From: a virus
IMG/VR virus record: IMGVR_UViG_3300020005_000005
Coordinates: 1-60,836 of that record
Strand: one strand, 5' to 3'
DNA length: 60,836 nucleotides
Part shown: piece by piece, positions 23,386 through 32,644 of the stretch
Numbering within the stretch: the first letter of the stretch is position 1
How the letters are laid out: each line of letters opens with the position of its first letter
Notes under the pieces: model-generated
Told to the model about the DNA's origin: nothing
The model's input: only the letters and a program-made list of their open reading frames with translations
Databases searched by the model: none
Made by a program: the position numbers and the translations under genes

Positions 23386-23684
23386 CCTTTAAAAATCTCT
23401 CCGATTTAGAACTTGAGTTAATCGTCTGGGCAGACGTCATAGAGTACGACGAGACGTGGGCCAGTCTGGACGAGATACAGGAGTGGCTCAAAGACGGAGC
23501 ACACTTCATAGTAGAGCAGCCCGGATACGTAATTGCTGAAGATAACGATTGTATAGTTCTGGTTTCCTGCTTCGTAGAATCTGCCGAAGTATTTAGTAAT
23601 GTTCACAAAATACCTAAAGGTCTGATTAAAAGGAGAGCAAAGCTAATTGAGCATGATCAAAGTCCCGGCCTTCATCCAGAGTGA
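23382..23684 (+). CDS. Hypothetical acidic protein
   Basis: This 100-aa acidic protein is rich in Trp and Glu in the first half (LIVWADVIEYDETW) with a basic C-terminal segment. It is coupled to the glycosyltransferase upstream by ATGA and overlaps the protease gene by 32 nt. No family is recognised. It may be a partner of either neighbour. Confidence 0.5.
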   Translation: MTFKNLSDLELELIVWADVIEYDETWASLDEIQEWLKDGAHFIVEQPGYVIAEDNDCIVLVSCFVESAEVFSNVHKIPKGLIKRRAKLIEHDQSPGLHPE

Positions 23685-24162
23685 TAGTTCTCGTTGTGGA
23701 CCTACCGTCATCAAAAGTATTCTGGCCTACTACGACATAGAGGCTTCGGAGGATGAGATTTGCCGATTATGCGGTCACACTTTTGAATATGGTTGCGATG
23801 ACGCTGGCATGAAGGCTGCTCTGGAGCATTACGGACTCCGCGTGGCTATCTACAACAACTCCAACTTCCAGCAAATAGCCTACTGGATCAAGAGAGAAAT
23901 ACCGGTGATTGTCGATTGGTTCACCGGCGGAGTTCAGCCAGGTCCGGCCGATCTACCTAACGGGCACTCAAGCATTGTGGTAGGACTCGACGAGGACAAG
24001 ATACATTTGCTAGATCCTGAAGATGGGAATATCAGACATGTTGTGCGAGAAGATTTTCTCCGTTGTTGGTTTGATTTTAAAGGTCTTGACGCGCCTTGCA
24101 TAGATTCTTGGGATCAGTTGATATTACGTCAAATCATTGTTCCGTACAAGGTTAATTTTTAA
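23653..24162 (+). CDS. C39-like cysteine peptidase
   Basis: This 169-aa papain-fold domain resembles peptidase family C39. The catalytic cysteine lies in SRCGPTVIKSIL (C15), the histidine in NGHSSIVVGLD (H105), and an aspartate in LLDPEDG (D121). C39 domains cut after double-glycine leaders in bacteriocin exporters, but here there is no transporter, so the target is unknown. I chose ATG 23653 over an upstream TTG. Its neighbours are sugar transferases upstream and terL downstream. Prohead processing or cutting of a host protein are both possible. Confidence 0.7.
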   Translation: MIKVPAFIQSDSSRCGPTVIKSILAYYDIEASEDEICRLCGHTFEYGCDDAGMKAALEHYGLRVAIYNNSNFQQIAYWIKREIPVIVDWFTGGVQPGPADLPNGHSSIVVGLDEDKIHLLDPEDGNIRHVVREDFLRCWFDFKGLDAPCIDSWDQLILRQIIVPYKVNF

Positions 24163-24166
24163 AAAT

Positions 24167-24781
24167 ATGAATATAGGTATTTATGTTATAACATCTCCCG
24201 TTAATAAACTATATATAGGTCAGAGTTGGAATATTTCTCGCAGAGAGGAAATTTATCAAAATAATCAATGTAAACATCAACCAAAAATATTAGCTTCTCT
24301 AAATAAGTATGGTTGGCCGGCCCACAAATTTGAAGTAGTCCTCTACCTAGAAGAAAAAACCAACCAAGCAATTATGGACTATTGGGAGCAGTTCTTCATG
24401 GACTTCTACAGGGCGCAAGATTATGAATTGTTGAATATTAAAGAGGGGGGAAGGGGAGGCAGACACTCCGAGGATACCAAATTTAAAATAGGGCAAGCGG
24501 GCAAGGGTAGAAAACATTCAGAAGAGGTCAAACAAAAAATAAAAGAATCGGTAAAAAAATCTTGGGAATCTGAAACAAATAGAAGTAGAAATAAACCGTC
24601 AGACAACCCAAATGCGATACCTATATTACAATTTACTAAGTCGGGTGAATTTGTTAAAGAATGGCCCAGTATTGGAGCCGCGGGTAAAGTATATAATAAC
24701 GCCAGAAGTTATATAAGTATTTGTTGTAAAACAGGTAAGGGGATCTCTGCCGGCTTTAAATGGGAATATAAGAATGTCTAA
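24167..24781 (+). CDS. Free-standing GIY-YIG homing endonuclease
   Basis: This 204-aa protein has the core NIGIYVITSP, then LYIGQSW, then NISRREE. NUMOD3-like repeats follow (GRHSEDTKFKIGQAGKG, RKHSEEVKQKIKESVKKS), and the IENR1-like end contains FTKSGEFVKEW and GFKWEYKN. The ATG at 24167 lies 4 nt after the protease stop, and the last 8 nt overlap the terL start. Only this gene separates the protease from terL. It is thus an intergenic insert beside one of the most conserved phage genes. Confidence 0.9.
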   Translation: MNIGIYVITSPVNKLYIGQSWNISRREEIYQNNQCKHQPKILASLNKYGWPAHKFEVVLYLEEKTNQAIMDYWEQFFMDFYRAQDYELLNIKEGGRGGRHSEDTKFKIGQAGKGRKHSEEVKQKIKESVKKSWESETNRSRNKPSDNPNAIPILQFTKSGEFVKEWPSIGAAGKVYNNARSYISICCKTGKGISAGFKWEYKNV

Positions 24782-26675
24782 GGAAGAAGATCGTCCTGGA
24801 ATAATTCCTTTAAATGAGTATAAAGAAGATCTCGAACTTGAGGTACAGTACCACGTCGCTCGAATAATGGCAGGGAATCCATTTAAAGTAAACAAGAAAT
24901 ATAAACGTATCGAAATACCCGACTTCAAACCAAATGAAACACGAGAGCGCTTGGACTGGGAAATGTCTCAAGTGGACAAGTGTATTCATGGTTTTGATGG
25001 ACTCCCCGGCAGATACTACTTCTTTCTAAACTTCTGCAAAATAAAACACAAGAAGCGTGGTAAAATTTCTCCCGATTTCAGAGCATGGCAATTAAATTTT
25101 GCCAATGTGAAAGAAAAGATTTCAAAAACACCCGGCAGAGGATTGGTATCTATTAAACGTCGTCAGGTTGGTGCTTCTTGGGATTTCTCAGCAGATAATA
25201 TTTATGACTGCACTTTCAATAAGCATTTTGATATAGGGATGAATTCAAAGGGGGAAGTAGACTCCAGATCCTTATTTATCAAACATAAATATATTCATCG
25301 CAATCTGCCGCCGTTTCTGCGGGCAAGCATTTCCATAGATCGCCGCGACGCGATGATCTTTGGTAAATGGGATAAAAAAATACAAAAGTGGAAAGGCAAT
25401 GAGTCATCTATTATTTCGGTAGCACCTACGCTTACATCTCACGCTGGAAATCAATATCGAAAATTAGTAATAGACGAGGCTGGTGAAATTGATAATTTAA
25501 TGGGTATTTGGTCAAATTGCGAGGATTGTATTATCCAAGACTCTGAGCGCGTGGGCATACCATACATATTTGGGACCATGGGCGACACAGCTAAAAACGG
25601 AAAAGGTCTGATGGAGTTTTATCTAAAGAACGAACTTTACGGGCTTGATCGCTTTCCTATTTTTGGATATAATGGTTTGCTTGTAGACGATTTAGGCAAT
25701 GATATGATCGAGGATGCGGTGCGCTACATTCTATATGAGAGAAGGAGGAAGGAGGGTGGTTCTGATATCGTCTACAGAAAATACTTACAAAAATTTCCAC
25801 TCACCGAACAGGACGCGTTCATAACCATTAGTGGTTCCGGGGTTGGTAATCCTCAACTAATACAGAAGCGCTATACGCAGTTAATGGAAAATCCAGTCCA
25901 GCAAGTCAAGGGATGGATGAGACCTAAAGTTGGAGGGGGATCTGATTTTGTTCCAGATCCATTAGGTAAGATTATTGTGTATGAAAGACCATTGCAAGTA
26001 ACTAATGGCTACGTGGCATCAACAGATCCGGCTGAGGATGATGATGTTCTTAAAAATCGCGATACCTCCAATTTATCAACAGCAATAGTTGCGCGTCCTT
26101 TAGGGTTACAACCGCCGCGGTTAGTACTTGAATATACAGATAGACCAAATAAACTTGCGGATTATTATCAGCAAGTAGCCCTTGCTTTAGAGTGGTACAA
26201 TCATACGCAAGTACTAATCGAAATGAATAAAGGCGGCTGGAGAATGAATGATTGGTTTGAGTTGTACTTCCCTAAATTAATATGTTGGTCGCCAAAGTCA
26301 GGTAATTCTGTTCGCGGCGGCTTTGCAATGACGAAGGGTATTAAGATGAGTCCCGATAGAAAGATGCAAATGATGGGGTTGCTTGATTCTAATGTAGAAA
26401 ACTACTGGGAATCATTGCCGTCACTTAGGTTACTAGACGAATTTAAAGTATTTGGGGCCGATCACGCGGATGATGATCTCGCGGCTGCGTATGGGTGGTG
26501 TCTTGTTCAATTACAAAGTGATAAACGTGTAGCGCAGGCACTCAATGCAGATGAAGCCAACAAACCAAAAGCCTTTTATAAAAAGGAAGGGCTCACCATA
26601 AAATTATATTCTGATATTAACAAGCCGGTAGGTCCGGTGATACGTCGTACTAGAAATCCACTTTTCAACAGATAA
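24774..26675 (+). CDS. terL: Terminase large subunit
   Basis: This 633-aa packaging ATPase-nuclease has a Walker A-like KRRQVGASW at about 127-136, Walker B LVIDEAGE at about 232-239, and the coupling motif IFGTMGD at about 264. The RNase H-like nuclease has acidic residues in STDPAEDD (about 420) and ADDDLAAAYGW near 585. It cuts concatemers and drives DNA into the prohead through the portal encoded next. I see no clear small terminase subunit upstream; one of the small unknown genes may serve. The 8-nt overlap with the GIY-YIG gene is noted there. Confidence 0.9.
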   Translation: MSKEEDRPGIIPLNEYKEDLELEVQYHVARIMAGNPFKVNKKYKRIEIPDFKPNETRERLDWEMSQVDKCIHGFDGLPGRYYFFLNFCKIKHKKRGKISPDFRAWQLNFANVKEKISKTPGRGLVSIKRRQVGASWDFSADNIYDCTFNKHFDIGMNSKGEVDSRSLFIKHKYIHRNLPPFLRASISIDRRDAMIFGKWDKKIQKWKGNESSIISVAPTLTSHAGNQYRKLVIDEAGEIDNLMGIWSNCEDCIIQDSERVGIPYIFGTMGDTAKNGKGLMEFYLKNELYGLDRFPIFGYNGLLVDDLGNDMIEDAVRYILYERRRKEGGSDIVYRKYLQKFPLTEQDAFITISGSGVGNPQLIQKRYTQLMENPVQQVKGWMRPKVGGGSDFVPDPLGKIIVYERPLQVTNGYVASTDPAEDDDVLKNRDTSNLSTAIVARPLGLQPPRLVLEYTDRPNKLADYYQQVALALEWYNHTQVLIEMNKGGWRMNDWFELYFPKLICWSPKSGNSVRGGFAMTKGIKMSPDRKMQMMGLLDSNVENYWESLPSLRLLDEFKVFGADHADDDLAAAYGWCLVQLQSDKRVAQALNADEANKPKAFYKKEGLTIKLYSDINKPVGPVIRRTRNPLFNR

Positions 26676-26678
26676 ATT

Positions 26679-28838
26679 ATGTTTCCAAGGTTAGACTCGT
26701 CAAAAAAAGATAAAGATTATCATGTTGCCTGGGGTAGGGCAATTTTAACTTCATCAATCACAGACGACTGGTCTATGAAGTACCGAGTCATGGCTGAGTG
26801 TTACAAGTTTTTTCAGTCAGGCTCTAGCGGCGAACTAACTTCCTTCTTACAAAAAGCAGCCGACGGAAGCGACATGCCGGCGATGTGGCTCACGATGAGT
26901 TCACTCAAGTCTAAAATCGAAGTGCTCGTTGGAGAACTCGAAGAACGCGGGTATGATATTCGCGTCAGAGCGCTAAACAAAGAAGCCACCTCGCGTAAAC
27001 TTGATGAGAAGGAAAGACTTCGTGTAGAAAGGCGCCTTCAAAACATAGCTAGGTTTGCTACGGCAGAGACCGGATTACCAGTTCAAAAGGATACAGACAT
27101 TCCGCAAAGTGATGCGGAATTAGATGAGAAGATGGACAGCTACAAAGATAAAGCCGAGATCATTGTAGAGACCGCGCTGAAGTACTGCAATAAAAGAGAA
27201 GACTTCGACGACACGCGGGTCAAGTGGTTTAAGGACGTGTGGATCGCTGGCAAAATCTTTGCACGCAACCAGATTGTGAGAGGAATGCCCGAATCACCTC
27301 GAGTTGATCCATTAGCTTTTATCTACGACAGACACTGCGTCAAGGACGACCTTAGTGATAGTACTTTTTTTGGTGAAGTCTATTACATGCCGTTAGGACA
27401 GGCCGCGGAACGTTTCAATTTAACCAAGGACGAATTAGAAACTGCCAACAACGCCTACAATCAATTTGTAGGTATGACCTCGCAGTTGATGAACACACCA
27501 CAGACGAGTAATCAATTTTTTGATAGTATTCCTAACGCCACACTTGGTTGGTTTAAAAACGTAGATAATATACCTCGCGTGCTCGTGTGCAGAACTGTCT
27601 GGTCAGATTTTAAGATCAGAAAGTATAAAAACGAAGTTAATACTAAATATGGCACCGAACACCTTCAGGAGATAACGGACGAAGTTAGAAATCGCGGCAA
27701 GAGTCCTCTTATCACGAGCAAGATGAATGTGTGGCGTCAGGTCACTTTGATCGGCGGTACTATTGTCAGGGAATGGGGAGAGTGTCCCAACCAGGCAAGA
27801 GAACTGTCAAGCCTTGAGATGACCGAACCTCCTTACAAATGTTGGGTTCCTAATTACTTCTTGAGTTCTTCGGTCAGTAAGACCGAGCAAGTCGTCGGCA
27901 TAGAATTGCTCCGAGACATTGCTGCTTACAATCTCCAGTTAGCCATGAACCGGTCAGCGGGCAAAGTGGTAGCTTATGATATAGCAATGAAGCCCGAAAA
28001 CATGACCTTTGAGCAGGTAATGGGGTATGCTAAGACGGGTGGATTTATCCCGGTGAACTCCAAGGAGTATCAAATGATGAGCGGGGGCATGAAGATCATG
28101 GATTCCTACGATCTGACTATGTCGGGTGATATTAACAAGTTCTTGGAAATCATGGCCTTTCTAGATTCCCAGGTGGATACAATTCTTGGCACCTCGCCCG
28201 AACGTCAAGGTAATATACCTGTTGCTTCTCAAGCTGTGGGTGTCACACAGGCTGCCGTGGCTGGATCTAATCTCGTCACCGCACCGTACTTCAAGGGCTT
28301 TGAAAGATTTTGTAGCAGAGTGCTCAATCAGAAGGCAAAGTTTATTAAAATTGCTTGGGCCAACAGTGATAAGGAATTATTTGCACCAATTATAGGTGAT
28401 GCCGGAATAGACTTTTTAAAAGACAACATAGATATAGATCTGGATGAATTCAATGTTTGGGTAGAATCCTTGCCGCCACTGTTGCGCGACCGCGATAAGT
28501 TGGAGAATCTGGTTACCCTAGCCGTGCAAAGCGGTACTATGGAAATTCAAGATGCGCTCGCTATCCTTATGGAGCCGGACCTCAAGATTGCCGTTCGCAA
28601 GCTAATGCGCAAAGCTGCACTTCGTAAGATGATGGAAGCGCAGCAGGCGCAGGCTGAACAGCAACAAGAAGCAGCCTTGCAGGAAAAAATGAAGGCAGCA
28701 GACATGCAGAATCAGCAAATGTTGATGCAGAATCAGCAACAATTGCAGGCTCAAAAGAACCAGGGCAATATGCAAAAAACACTGGCCACTGGGCAGGTCA
28801 AACTCTCTACTGAGAAAATAAAAGCACTGACTCAGTAA
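26679..28838 (+). CDS. Portal protein
   Basis: This 719-aa protein directly follows terL (3-nt gap) and is followed by scaffold-like and capsid genes, the portal position. The length and the long helical core fit podovirus-type portals of Bacteroidota phages. The C-terminal 80 or so residues are extremely Gln/Met/Ala-rich (QAQAEQQQEAALQEKM), a low-complexity helical tail compatible with a barrel extension or crown. It would form the dodecameric DNA channel at one vertex. The call is from position, size and composition. Confidence 0.75.
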   Translation: MFPRLDSSKKDKDYHVAWGRAILTSSITDDWSMKYRVMAECYKFFQSGSSGELTSFLQKAADGSDMPAMWLTMSSLKSKIEVLVGELEERGYDIRVRALNKEATSRKLDEKERLRVERRLQNIARFATAETGLPVQKDTDIPQSDAELDEKMDSYKDKAEIIVETALKYCNKREDFDDTRVKWFKDVWIAGKIFARNQIVRGMPESPRVDPLAFIYDRHCVKDDLSDSTFFGEVYYMPLGQAAERFNLTKDELETANNAYNQFVGMTSQLMNTPQTSNQFFDSIPNATLGWFKNVDNIPRVLVCRTVWSDFKIRKYKNEVNTKYGTEHLQEITDEVRNRGKSPLITSKMNVWRQVTLIGGTIVREWGECPNQARELSSLEMTEPPYKCWVPNYFLSSSVSKTEQVVGIELLRDIAAYNLQLAMNRSAGKVVAYDIAMKPENMTFEQVMGYAKTGGFIPVNSKEYQMMSGGMKIMDSYDLTMSGDINKFLEIMAFLDSQVDTILGTSPERQGNIPVASQAVGVTQAAVAGSNLVTAPYFKGFERFCSRVLNQKAKFIKIAWANSDKELFAPIIGDAGIDFLKDNIDIDLDEFNVWVESLPPLLRDRDKLENLVTLAVQSGTMEIQDALAILMEPDLKIAVRKLMRKAALRKMMEAQQAQAEQQQEAALQEKMKAADMQNQQMLMQNQQQLQAQKNQGNMQKTLATGQVKLSTEKIKALTQ

Positions 28839-28841
28839 GTT

Positions 28842-28856
28842 TGGCACGGTTTTTGT
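28842..28856 (+). promoter_or_regulatory. Sigma-54-like promoter box, first of a tandem pair
   Basis: TGGCACGGTTTTTGT, with GG at 28843-28844 and TTG ending at 28855, then TACTATAAG. The predicted start is near 28868. It stands between the portal gene and the scaffold-like gene, so it would add expression of head proteins. Confidence 0.65.
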
Positions 28857-28867
28857 TACTATAAGCA

Positions 28868-28891
28868 TGGCACGCTATTTGTTAGCTGCCA
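28868..28891 (+). promoter_or_regulatory. Second sigma-54-like box, overlapping an inverted repeat
   Basis: TGGCACGCTATTTGT (28868-28882) fits the same GG-N10 layout, with its GG 26 bp downstream of the first box's GG. The same bases form an inverted repeat: TGGCA (68-72), GCTA (74-77), then TAGC (83-86), TGCCA (87-91, all plus 28,800). It may be a second promoter, an operator or a leader hairpin. Confidence 0.45.
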
Positions 28892-28919
28892 GATTTTAAT
28901 AACCTAAACCCACTTTAGC

Positions 28920-30128
28920 ATGCCAGGAGGATCCGATATTGATCGTGATATTAACAAGGACTTAGCCGACTTCGGCAAAAAACTTAAAGAACAAGCGCTC
29001 GCCAAGGGTATTCAAACACCTCCGGCGGACCAAAATACTCAGGTTGCTAATGTGCAACCTACACAAATATCAACACAGGCCGCCCAAATAGCGGCTATCG
29101 TTGAACCAACACCTCCGGCACCTGCCGCTGCTACTCCCACCCAGCCGTCTGTGACGCCTGTAAAGGATGAGCCTACAGGACCGGACTCTACCTCGACGGA
29201 TCCTCCTTTGGATACCGAAGAACCAGTACCAGCCTGGGACAAAGACCTGGAAACACCACCAGTCAAGGACGAACCTTTGACATTCGAAAGTTTAGGCAGT
29301 GCCTTAAAACTGGAGAAAACGCCAAAGTCCACCGCCGAACTGGTAGAACAATTTACAGCACAGCAACTCAAGATTAAGGCATTGGAGGCCTCCCAGGAGC
29401 AATCCTTGGATGACATCGATCCTGAACTCAAGGAAGTAGTGCAATTTGCCAAGAATAAAGGGAATTGGAAACAGTTCCTCTCCACCAAGGTAGTCAATTT
29501 CAACAATGCCGATCCAGTAAGTCTGTTCAATCAATCGGTTGAACAGCAATTTAAAAAGCCGGACGGGTCCATCGATTTTGACGCCGCCGACGCAGAACTT
29601 GCTCAGATTCCCGATGCGGTAAAACGCGCTCAGGGTAACATAATGAAGCAAAATCTGATCGCCCAGCAGGAGAACAGACGGGCGCAAATCTTGCAGGAGG
29701 CTGAACGCAGGCAGACGGATTTTAACCGTAACCTAGCAGAGGCCGCGAAGAAATTGCCTGAATATCTAACCAAAGACAAGGTAGGAATTCAGGTAGAACC
29801 CAAACACGCCGATTTCCTCTATGAGGGAATAAGAAATGGAAAGTTAGTTGAGAAACACCTCGGAAAAGTTGATATCAGTGGTATCGCTCCCGAAAAGTTA
29901 ATCAGAACACTAGCCATGGCAGAATGGGGAGAACGCATCAGCAAGACGCAATTCGACCAAGGCGTTGTTCAAGGCAAAAAGCAACTCTTAAAGAGTACGC
30001 AAAACGTGCAACTCAACACGCCGGCCATTCCGCCGGCACCAAACGTGGCTGACCCAAATAAGGTAGAAACACCGGCTGAGAAAATGGCCAAGGTGATGAG
30101 CCGAAACAAGCAGCCCGGATCACTTTAA
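28920..30128 (+). CDS. Scaffold or head-assembly protein candidate
   Basis: This 402-aa protein has a Pro/Thr/Ala-rich, acidic, probably disordered region (about 40-115). A long helical and coiled-coil part with many Gln and Glu follows, and a short basic end (KVMSRNKQPGSL). Position between portal and major capsid, together with this composition, is typical of scaffolding proteins, whose basic C-terminus often contacts the coat protein. No protease domain is seen within it. The call is inferred from context and composition. Confidence 0.65.
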   Translation: MPGGSDIDRDINKDLADFGKKLKEQALAKGIQTPPADQNTQVANVQPTQISTQAAQIAAIVEPTPPAPAAATPTQPSVTPVKDEPTGPDSTSTDPPLDTEEPVPAWDKDLETPPVKDEPLTFESLGSALKLEKTPKSTAELVEQFTAQQLKIKALEASQEQSLDDIDPELKEVVQFAKNKGNWKQFLSTKVVNFNNADPVSLFNQSVEQQFKKPDGSIDFDAADAELAQIPDAVKRAQGNIMKQNLIAQQENRRAQILQEAERRQTDFNRNLAEAAKKLPEYLTKDKVGIQVEPKHADFLYEGIRNGKLVEKHLGKVDISGIAPEKLIRTLAMAEWGERISKTQFDQGVVQGKKQLLKSTQNVQLNTPAIPPAPNVADPNKVETPAEKMAKVMSRNKQPGSL

Positions 30129-30252
30129 AATAGATTACTTTTTGTAGTCGTTTAAACCTCATAAAAAGGGGTTTATCTCGTGCTCAAAGGTAATGTCGGA
30201 AGGGGCAAACGTCCTCTTTCTCAACCTATTACTTACCTAAACTTCTCATAAA
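30129..30252 (+). other. Leader of the major capsid gene
   Basis: A 124-nt gene-free spacer. TAAACC (30153-30158) and GGTTTA (30170-30175) form a short stem. I see no sigma-54-like box here. The ATG of the capsid gene follows CTCATAAA, with no Shine-Dalgarno sequence. Confidence 0.4.
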
Positions 30253-31599
30253 ATGCCATTAATTCCTGGTATAGACGTCCCCACGACCGTATCCGGCCAG
30301 GGCACCCAAGGTCGCAGCACGACTACTGGTGTCCTGTCCGGCCACTTGTATAATGCGGGGATGGAAAAACCCGAAATCCTGGAGTCCTTGATAATCAAGT
30401 ACCCGAATTATTACCTCACCGACCTCACCGAGAAAATCGCGGGTGTGTCGGGAACCATTTTTTCTGACGTGTACGCATGGCAGATCATGGACCGGACCCG
30501 TAAGGGCGCCACGGTCACTGCCGCTTCTGGCAACACCACAACTTCCGCAACGCTTACTTTGGACATCACTGCAGACGGTACCAATGACCTTGGTTACTTC
30601 CTCGTGGGCGATGAATTCAGGGTAGCAGACAGCGGTATCAATGGACGGGTAACCGCCGTTGGTAACTCGGGCGGCTTCCAGACTATCGTCGTTGCGCGCT
30701 TTGACGCCGCCGCTTGGGCAGTAGCAACAATAGCGGCCAATATGAAGATTGGCCACGTTGCCACAGGCTTCGCTCGTGGTTCGGCCGGATCTGGTGGAAT
30801 TCGTTCCTACATTCCTGGTACCGACTACAACGTCACCAACATCCACCGCAGAGGTTTCAAAATCGAACGCGGTGTGCTCGCCCAAAAGACTTGGGTGGAC
30901 AACGAGACCTGGTACTACAAACAGGAGGACTTCGAACAAAAGGAGTTCATGCGTGACTTCGAGGCCAAATTGGTCTTCGGTCAGCGCTACCTAGATCGTT
31001 CCGGTGTTAATCAAACACGTGGTTTGCAAGAGTATGCAGCCGGCTCAGGACAGACGGTCACCTTTGCATCAGCAGTAGGTGTGCAAGAGGCAGACTGGTC
31101 GCAATTGCTCCAGCAACTGTACCCTCAGCAAGGTTCGAATGACCTCATTGCTTTGTGCGGCGAGAAGATCCTCTTTGATACCAACCATGCGCTGAAGCCC
31201 AACTACAGGACGATTCCCAAAGATCAGATTCCTCAGCAACTCGCCGGGTTAAACTTCCAATCTTACGAGATTGCCGGGAAGCGTGTTCACTTTGCTTACT
31301 TTGAATTGTTCTCCGATGCGGCTGTCGTTCCAGTAGTGACACCGTCTAGCACGGCCAAAGATTTCAGAAACTACGCACTTGTGCTGGATTTTGGAACCGT
31401 GGCTGGCGCAGGTGAGCGCAACATTCAGGTTAAATATCGCGACGGTGCCAAGTTCATCCAAAAGATGATTCCAGGCATGGTGGGCGATGGTCTCCAAACC
31501 TCCAATGCATACGACGGAATCCAGGGCGAACTCTTGACCGAGTTTACCACGGCCGTTCTACTGCCTAATAGGTTGGGCCAAATCTACGCGAACTCGTAG
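30253..31599 (+). CDS. Major capsid protein
   Basis: This 448-aa protein lies immediately after the scaffold-like gene and before a strong terminator, the usual place and transcription pattern for the coat protein. It has a Thr/Gly-rich N-terminal arm, an extended mixed alpha/beta body with a Tyr/Trp-rich YYKQEDFEQKEFM helix, and a C-terminal VKYRDGAKFIQKMIPGM segment. The size suits an HK97-fold coat protein of Bacteroidota podovirus-like phages. I recognise the family by context more than by motif. Confidence 0.75.
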   Translation: MPLIPGIDVPTTVSGQGTQGRSTTTGVLSGHLYNAGMEKPEILESLIIKYPNYYLTDLTEKIAGVSGTIFSDVYAWQIMDRTRKGATVTAASGNTTTSATLTLDITADGTNDLGYFLVGDEFRVADSGINGRVTAVGNSGGFQTIVVARFDAAAWAVATIAANMKIGHVATGFARGSAGSGGIRSYIPGTDYNVTNIHRRGFKIERGVLAQKTWVDNETWYYKQEDFEQKEFMRDFEAKLVFGQRYLDRSGVNQTRGLQEYAAGSGQTVTFASAVGVQEADWSQLLQQLYPQQGSNDLIALCGEKILFDTNHALKPNYRTIPKDQIPQQLAGLNFQSYEIAGKRVHFAYFELFSDAAVVPVVTPSSTAKDFRNYALVLDFGTVAGAGERNIQVKYRDGAKFIQKMIPGMVGDGLQTSNAYDGIQGELLTEFTTAVLLPNRLGQIYANS

Positions 31600-31604
31600 T
31601 CTTC

Positions 31605-31634
31605 ATGGGCCGGGCAAACGCCCGGCCCATTTTT
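31605..31634 (+). terminator. Strong Rho-independent terminator after the capsid gene
   Basis: ATGGGCCGGGC (31605-31615) and GCCCGGCCCAT (31620-31630) form an 11-bp GC-rich stem with a 4-nt AAAC loop, followed by TTTTT. It should end most transcripts after the major capsid gene. Confidence 0.9.
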
Positions 31635-31654
31635 AAACTTTTAAATTTACAACA

Positions 31655-32491
31655 ATGGCTTTAAGAAATTATAATTCACAAAATTTTATTTGGTTCATTC
31701 TGACCGGCGAAGGTCTTGATAAAGTGGGACGCGGCGGCTCGGTATCCTTCAGAGGTTACACCGATCATGCAGGCGCTCTTGGTAAGCCCGGCGCTTATCT
31801 TCAATACGTAACTAGCACGGACGGTCAAGGCAAGGCTGTCGGCAAGTACTTCACCTTTGACGAGTCGCGTAGACGCTTCCAAGTCAGGGAGGGAGAGCAG
31901 GATGTCAATCAAGTTACTCAGTATGATTTTCTGAAAAATGCTCCAGACTGCGAGGGTTCGCCAAATGGCACCTACGTAGGCGAAGGAGATTTGAGAATAC
32001 AGCAAGGTGTCCTCTATCGTGAGTTCAACAACGAGGCCGATGCCGAAATTGCACTCGACGCAGAGTCCAATAGAATCAAGGCCCAGGCAAGTGCTTATGG
32101 TCTCGATGACAAAACACTTCAGGAATTAGCAGCATTCATTGGTGAGTTTGGTCCGCCGAATAAAACAATGAAGTTGAGAGTTCTTGAGTGGGCTGGCAAA
32201 CGTCCGGCCGATTACTTTAAACTTCTTGAATCAGGTGACCGGGCACTCAGGGCCATTGTTCGAAAGGCAATAGCTGATGGTATTTTCTCTAAGAAGGGAT
32301 CTATCATTTATTGGGAATCTACAATGATCGGCGCAACTGAGGACGATGCAATATCAACCTTGGCTGGAGATCCAGCAATGTTGGAAGCACTCCAGGCGAA
32401 GGTGGACCTAAACACATCGATCAAAATAGAGAAGGATAAGCGTCCTGCAAAAGGCAGCAATAAAAAAGCAAAAGCTGTTGAAATTACCTAA
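31655..32491 (+). CDS. Head-associated structural protein candidate
   Basis: This 278-aa protein lies between two terminators, next to the major capsid gene. The N-terminal half is beta-rich and Gly-rich, and the middle has charged helices. The C-terminus is highly Lys-rich (KDKRPAKGSNKKAKAVE). A gene of this size and place is common beside the coat gene in Bacteroidota phages, but its role is not known to me. I see no promoter box in front of it, so some read-through of the terminator would be required. Confidence 0.5.
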   Translation: MALRNYNSQNFIWFILTGEGLDKVGRGGSVSFRGYTDHAGALGKPGAYLQYVTSTDGQGKAVGKYFTFDESRRRFQVREGEQDVNQVTQYDFLKNAPDCEGSPNGTYVGEGDLRIQQGVLYREFNNEADAEIALDAESNRIKAQASAYGLDDKTLQELAAFIGEFGPPNKTMKLRVLEWAGKRPADYFKLLESGDRALRAIVRKAIADGIFSKKGSIIYWESTMIGATEDDAISTLAGDPAMLEALQAKVDLNTSIKIEKDKRPAKGSNKKAKAVEIT

Positions 32492-32508
32492 TAACCTATC
32501 CATAATCA

Positions 32509-32545
32509 AGAGCCTGCGCGGGATTCCTCGCGGAGGCTCTTTTTG
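32509..32545 (+). terminator. Rho-independent terminator
   Basis: AGAGCCT and AGGCTCT flank an inner GC-rich pairing of GCGCGG with CCTCGC-type bases, and TTTTT follows at 32541. It ends the unit of the structural gene at 31655 and lies just before the small membrane gene and endolysin. Confidence 0.85.
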
Positions 32546-32548
32546 TTT

Positions 32549-32644
32549 ATGAGCAGAGAATCCATATACAGGCTTCTGTCTTTTCTTATTTTTATCTTAT
32601 TCATAGCTACGCTGCTTATTCTTAAAGTTTTAATTTATGGATAG
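32549..32644 (+). CDS. 31-aa membrane peptide upstream of the endolysin
   Basis: ATG 32549 to TAG 32642-32644 encodes 31 residues with a polar start (MSRESIYR) and one long hydrophobic segment (about 9-29). It overlaps the CHAP endolysin start by 8 nt. A tiny single-span peptide coupled to an endolysin suggests a pinholin-like or release role, but it is very short and could be a leader peptide that couples translation. Confidence 0.45.
   Translation: MSRESIYRLLSFLIFILFIATLLILKVLIYG

Noticed and set aside
30259-30939. 226-codon antisense frame in the capsid gene
   Set aside because: It mirrors the codon pattern of the capsid gene; the sense frame is supported by place, length and the terminator after it. 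Other antisense frames, such as 29039-29530 and those between 57227 and 60350, are rejected for the same reason.
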